Source: Devosia equisanguinis (GTDB taxonomy: Bacteria; Pseudomonadota; Alphaproteobacteria; Rhizobiales; Devosiaceae). Taken from it: a DNA stretch of 64,000 bases. A program made the translations under genes and the position numbers. The stretch is from the NCBI RefSeq assembly GCF_900631955.1, contig NZ_UZWD01000023.1, positions 1 through 64,000 of the forward strand, written 5' to 3'. Numbering within the stretch: the stretch's first letter is position 1; each line of letters starts with the position of its first letter. Of the stretch, positions 62,349 through 64,000 are shown piece after piece. The notes under the pieces are model-generated. The model was not told the origin of the DNA. It did no database searches and saw only the letters and a list, made by a program, of their open reading frames with translations.

Positions 62349-63524
62349 TTAGGGGGAGGTGACCGGCGCCGCAGCAGCGTCGGAGTGTGGTTGACCAAAG
62401 GCCATGCTCCGCACCGGGCCGGCAGCAGAGAGCTTGTCCTGCCCCTCCACCACGAGGATCTGGCCCGGTTGAAGCCCGGCGCTGACGATGTATTGACCCT
62501 CAACCAATTCGCCCAGGACGACCTCTGCCGGCGTCGCAACACCATCGGTGCCAACGACGAAGACGCTGGGCGCACCAAGCATGTCGCGAACCACCGCCTG
62601 TTGCGGCACGCTGACGGCGTCCGGATAGATGCCGCGCGGCACCCGCGCCCGCACATACATGCCGGGGAGCAGCCGACGATCCGGATTATCCGCCCGCGCC
62701 CGCAGCCGCACATTGCCGGTGCCTTCATCGACGCTGATATCTGAAAACAACGCCTTGGCGGCAATGACGCCGTCATCGCCTTCACCCAGAAGAATGTCGA
62801 TGGGAATAGCGCCGGCCTGCTGCAGGCCACCGCTTTTTGCCAGGCTGCGCAGATGTTCCAGTCTCGAGGCCGGCTGGCGAATGTCAATGTTAACACTGCC
62901 TATTTGCTGAATGGTGGCGAGTCCCACCGTACTGGTGCTTTCGGCCAGCATGCCTTCTCCAACGGAAGCCGCGCCGATCTGCCCGTCGATCGGAGCCTTG
63001 ATCGTAGCCAGGTCGAGCAACAGTCGCGCCTTTTTCAAAGCCGCCTCGGCCTGGGCCACATCGGCAAGAGCCTGGGCGTGCTGCGTCCGCGCCAGGTCGA
63101 AAGCCTGATCGCTGATATTGCTGCTCGCCTTGAGCGCTTGCGCCCGATCGAGTTCGGACGCGGCCTGGCCGAGTGCCGCCTGGGTCTTTTGCAGCGTCGC
63201 CTCAGCGCTGGCGACATCGGCCGCATAGGATGCGGCGTCGAGCACAAATAGCGGCTGCCCCATTTTCACCTCGCTGCCTTCCTCAAACAGGCGGCTGACA
63301 ATGAGCCCGCTGACTTGCGCCCGCACCTCGGCGGTCCGCAAAGCCGACACACGGGCAGGCAATTCATCCCAAACGGTGACGGAGCTGGCTTTGAGCTCGA
63401 TGACCGATACGAGCGGGGCTTCGGCTGCAGGTGGCTGAGCAGGCTGGTCCTGTGCGCTGGAGCAGGCGGCAAGGGCCAGTGCCAGCAGCGCAGTCGGCAA
63501 GAAACGAAATGTCGCGGAAATCAT
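62349..63524 (-). CDS. RND efflux periplasmic adaptor subunit (MFP)
   Basis: A 391-residue lipoprotein: signal peptide with lipobox ALAACSSAQ (Cys near residue 21), then lipoyl half-motifs (VRAQVSGLIVSRLFEEGSEVKMGQPLFVLD), an alpha-hairpin (AEATLQKTQAALGQAASELDRAQALK), and beta-barrel and membrane-proximal domains (RADNPDRRLLPGMYVRARVPR). It links the pump to the outer-membrane channel. The gene lies between the outer-membrane factor and pump genes, all on the minus strand. Confidence 0.95.
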   Translation of the reverse strand: MISATFRFLPTALLALALAACSSAQDQPAQPPAAEAPLVSVIELKASSVTVWDELPARVSALRTAEVRAQVSGLIVSRLFEEGSEVKMGQPLFVLDAASYAADVASAEATLQKTQAALGQAASELDRAQALKASSNISDQAFDLARTQHAQALADVAQAEAALKKARLLLDLATIKAPIDGQIGAASVGEGMLAESTSTVGLATIQQIGSVNIDIRQPASRLEHLRSLAKSGGLQQAGAIPIDILLGEGDDGVIAAKALFSDISVDEGTGNVRLRARADNPDRRLLPGMYVRARVPRGIYPDAVSVPQQAVVRDMLGAPSVFVVGTDGVATPAEVVLGELVEGQYIVSAGLQPGQILVVEGQDKLSAAGPVRSMAFGQPHSDAAAAPVTSP

Positions 63525-63554
63525 GATGCTACCCGGAAAGATATGGTCGTGCGG

Positions 63555-64000
63555 TCAGCGGGACGCAGTGGCGGGCATGGACGGCGAACCGCCCAGGACG
63601 CGGAAGATCTGCACCTCGGTGACCAGCTGCTCGAGCCGGTTGGCGGCCACGGCTCGGGCTGCCGTGCGGCTGCGCTCCTGCGCATCAAGCCAGATGCGCA
63701 GGGCCACAGAACCGGCGCGATAGCGTTCCTCGGTCAGCTTGTCGGCAGCCTGAGCCGCTTCGAGCGCGGCACGCAGGCGCCTGGCCTTGTCATTGAGCGC
63801 GGTGCGGGCGCTGAGCGCCGTGCTGGTATCGCTGAAGGCGGTAAGCAGCACCGATCGGAATTCGGCAACGGCGATCTCGTAATCCACCTCCGAGACTTTG
63901 ACCCGCAGCTCGCCGTCGCGAAAATTGAGAAATGGCAGGACAATGCCGGCGCCCAGAGTCGCCACGGGATTGGACAGGATCTGCAGGAGGTCGCTGCTGG
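63555..64000 (-). CDS. Outer-membrane efflux protein (TolC/OprM-type), C-terminal part
   Basis: At least 148 residues of the C-terminal half of an outer-membrane factor; the gene runs off the window edge. The open frame continues past the internal ATG at 63965 through SSDLLQILSNPVATLGAGIVLPFLNF, the conserved barrel-proximal segment of OprM-type channels. The repeated helical pattern (TEERYRAGSVALRIWLDAQ, VAANRLEQLVTEVQIFRVLGG) fits. It lies 30 bases upstream of the adaptor gene and forms the tripartite pump with it. Confidence 0.92.
   Translation of the reverse strand, partial: SSDLLQILSNPVATLGAGIVLPFLNFRDGELRVKVSEVDYEIAVAEFRSVLLTAFSDTSTALSARTALNDKARRLRAALEAAQAADKLTEERYRAGSVALRIWLDAQERSRTAARAVAANRLEQLVTEVQIFRVLGGSPSMPATASR

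Noticed and set aside
60432-62744. 770-codon open frame on the plus strand over the RND pump gene
   Set aside because: Low-complexity His/Arg/Gly-rich translation with no motif, antisense to a complete AcrB-type pump.

Overview
The window looks like chromosomal DNA of a high-GC alphaproteobacterium of the order Hyphomicrobiales, possibly Devosia-like. This rests on gene content and order: tsaD-gpsA-yciI-EVE divergent from hemC-hemD-mitofilin-hemY, imuA-imuB-dnaE2 behind an alphaproteobacterial-type SOS box, a CenR-type response regulator, and rimM-trmD-rplS with leuC nearby. The genus is an inference; no rRNA gene is present.

Layout. (1) 1-4920: the end of a lower-GC integrated island. It holds the right end of an IS66-family element that has cut off the start of a serine resolvase, a non-coding stretch with two adjacent short tandem repeats, a methyltransferase with a DUF4214 tail plus a membrane protein, an XRE regulator with a palindromic operator, and a tyrosine integrase reading away from a tRNA-Ala(CGC) gene that is the likely attachment site. 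(2) 5-18 kb: NAD-dependent epimerase/TetR pair, a membrane protein coupled to a ClpP-like protein, a diguanylate cyclase, a luciferase-like oxidoreductase, two PagL-like lipid A deacylase paralogs, an HI0933-type flavoprotein, asd with a Thr/Lys-containing leader ORF, and two tandem EamA transporters. (3) 18-27 kb: two small secreted EF-hand proteins, beta-carbonic anhydrase, then the tsaD/gpsA and hemC/hemD operons and tRNA-Thr(CGT). (4) 27-37 kb: FeeM-like acyltransferase, a GGDEF-EAL protein split by a frameshift, phhB, and the SOS mutagenesis operon imuA-imuB-dnaE2. (5) 37-49 kb: housekeeping genes (ppa, rplS, trmD, rimM, leuC, xth, cenR, yggS) with small conserved proteins. (6) 49-55.6 kb: leuS-holA, then a MocR-type regulator divergent from a BenE-type transporter. 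(7) 55.6-64 kb: one long minus-strand run encoding an outer-membrane factor (partial), RND adaptor, RND pump, ABC exporter, response regulator and histidine kinase, apparently one multidrug/envelope-stress efflux unit with its own two-component control.

No CRISPR array, rRNA or complete prophage was seen. The most unusual items are the leader ORF before asd, the frameshift inside the GGDEF domain, the PagL paralog lacking the catalytic serine, the IS66/resolvase junction, the twin tandem repeats, and the RND-ABC-two-component gene run.
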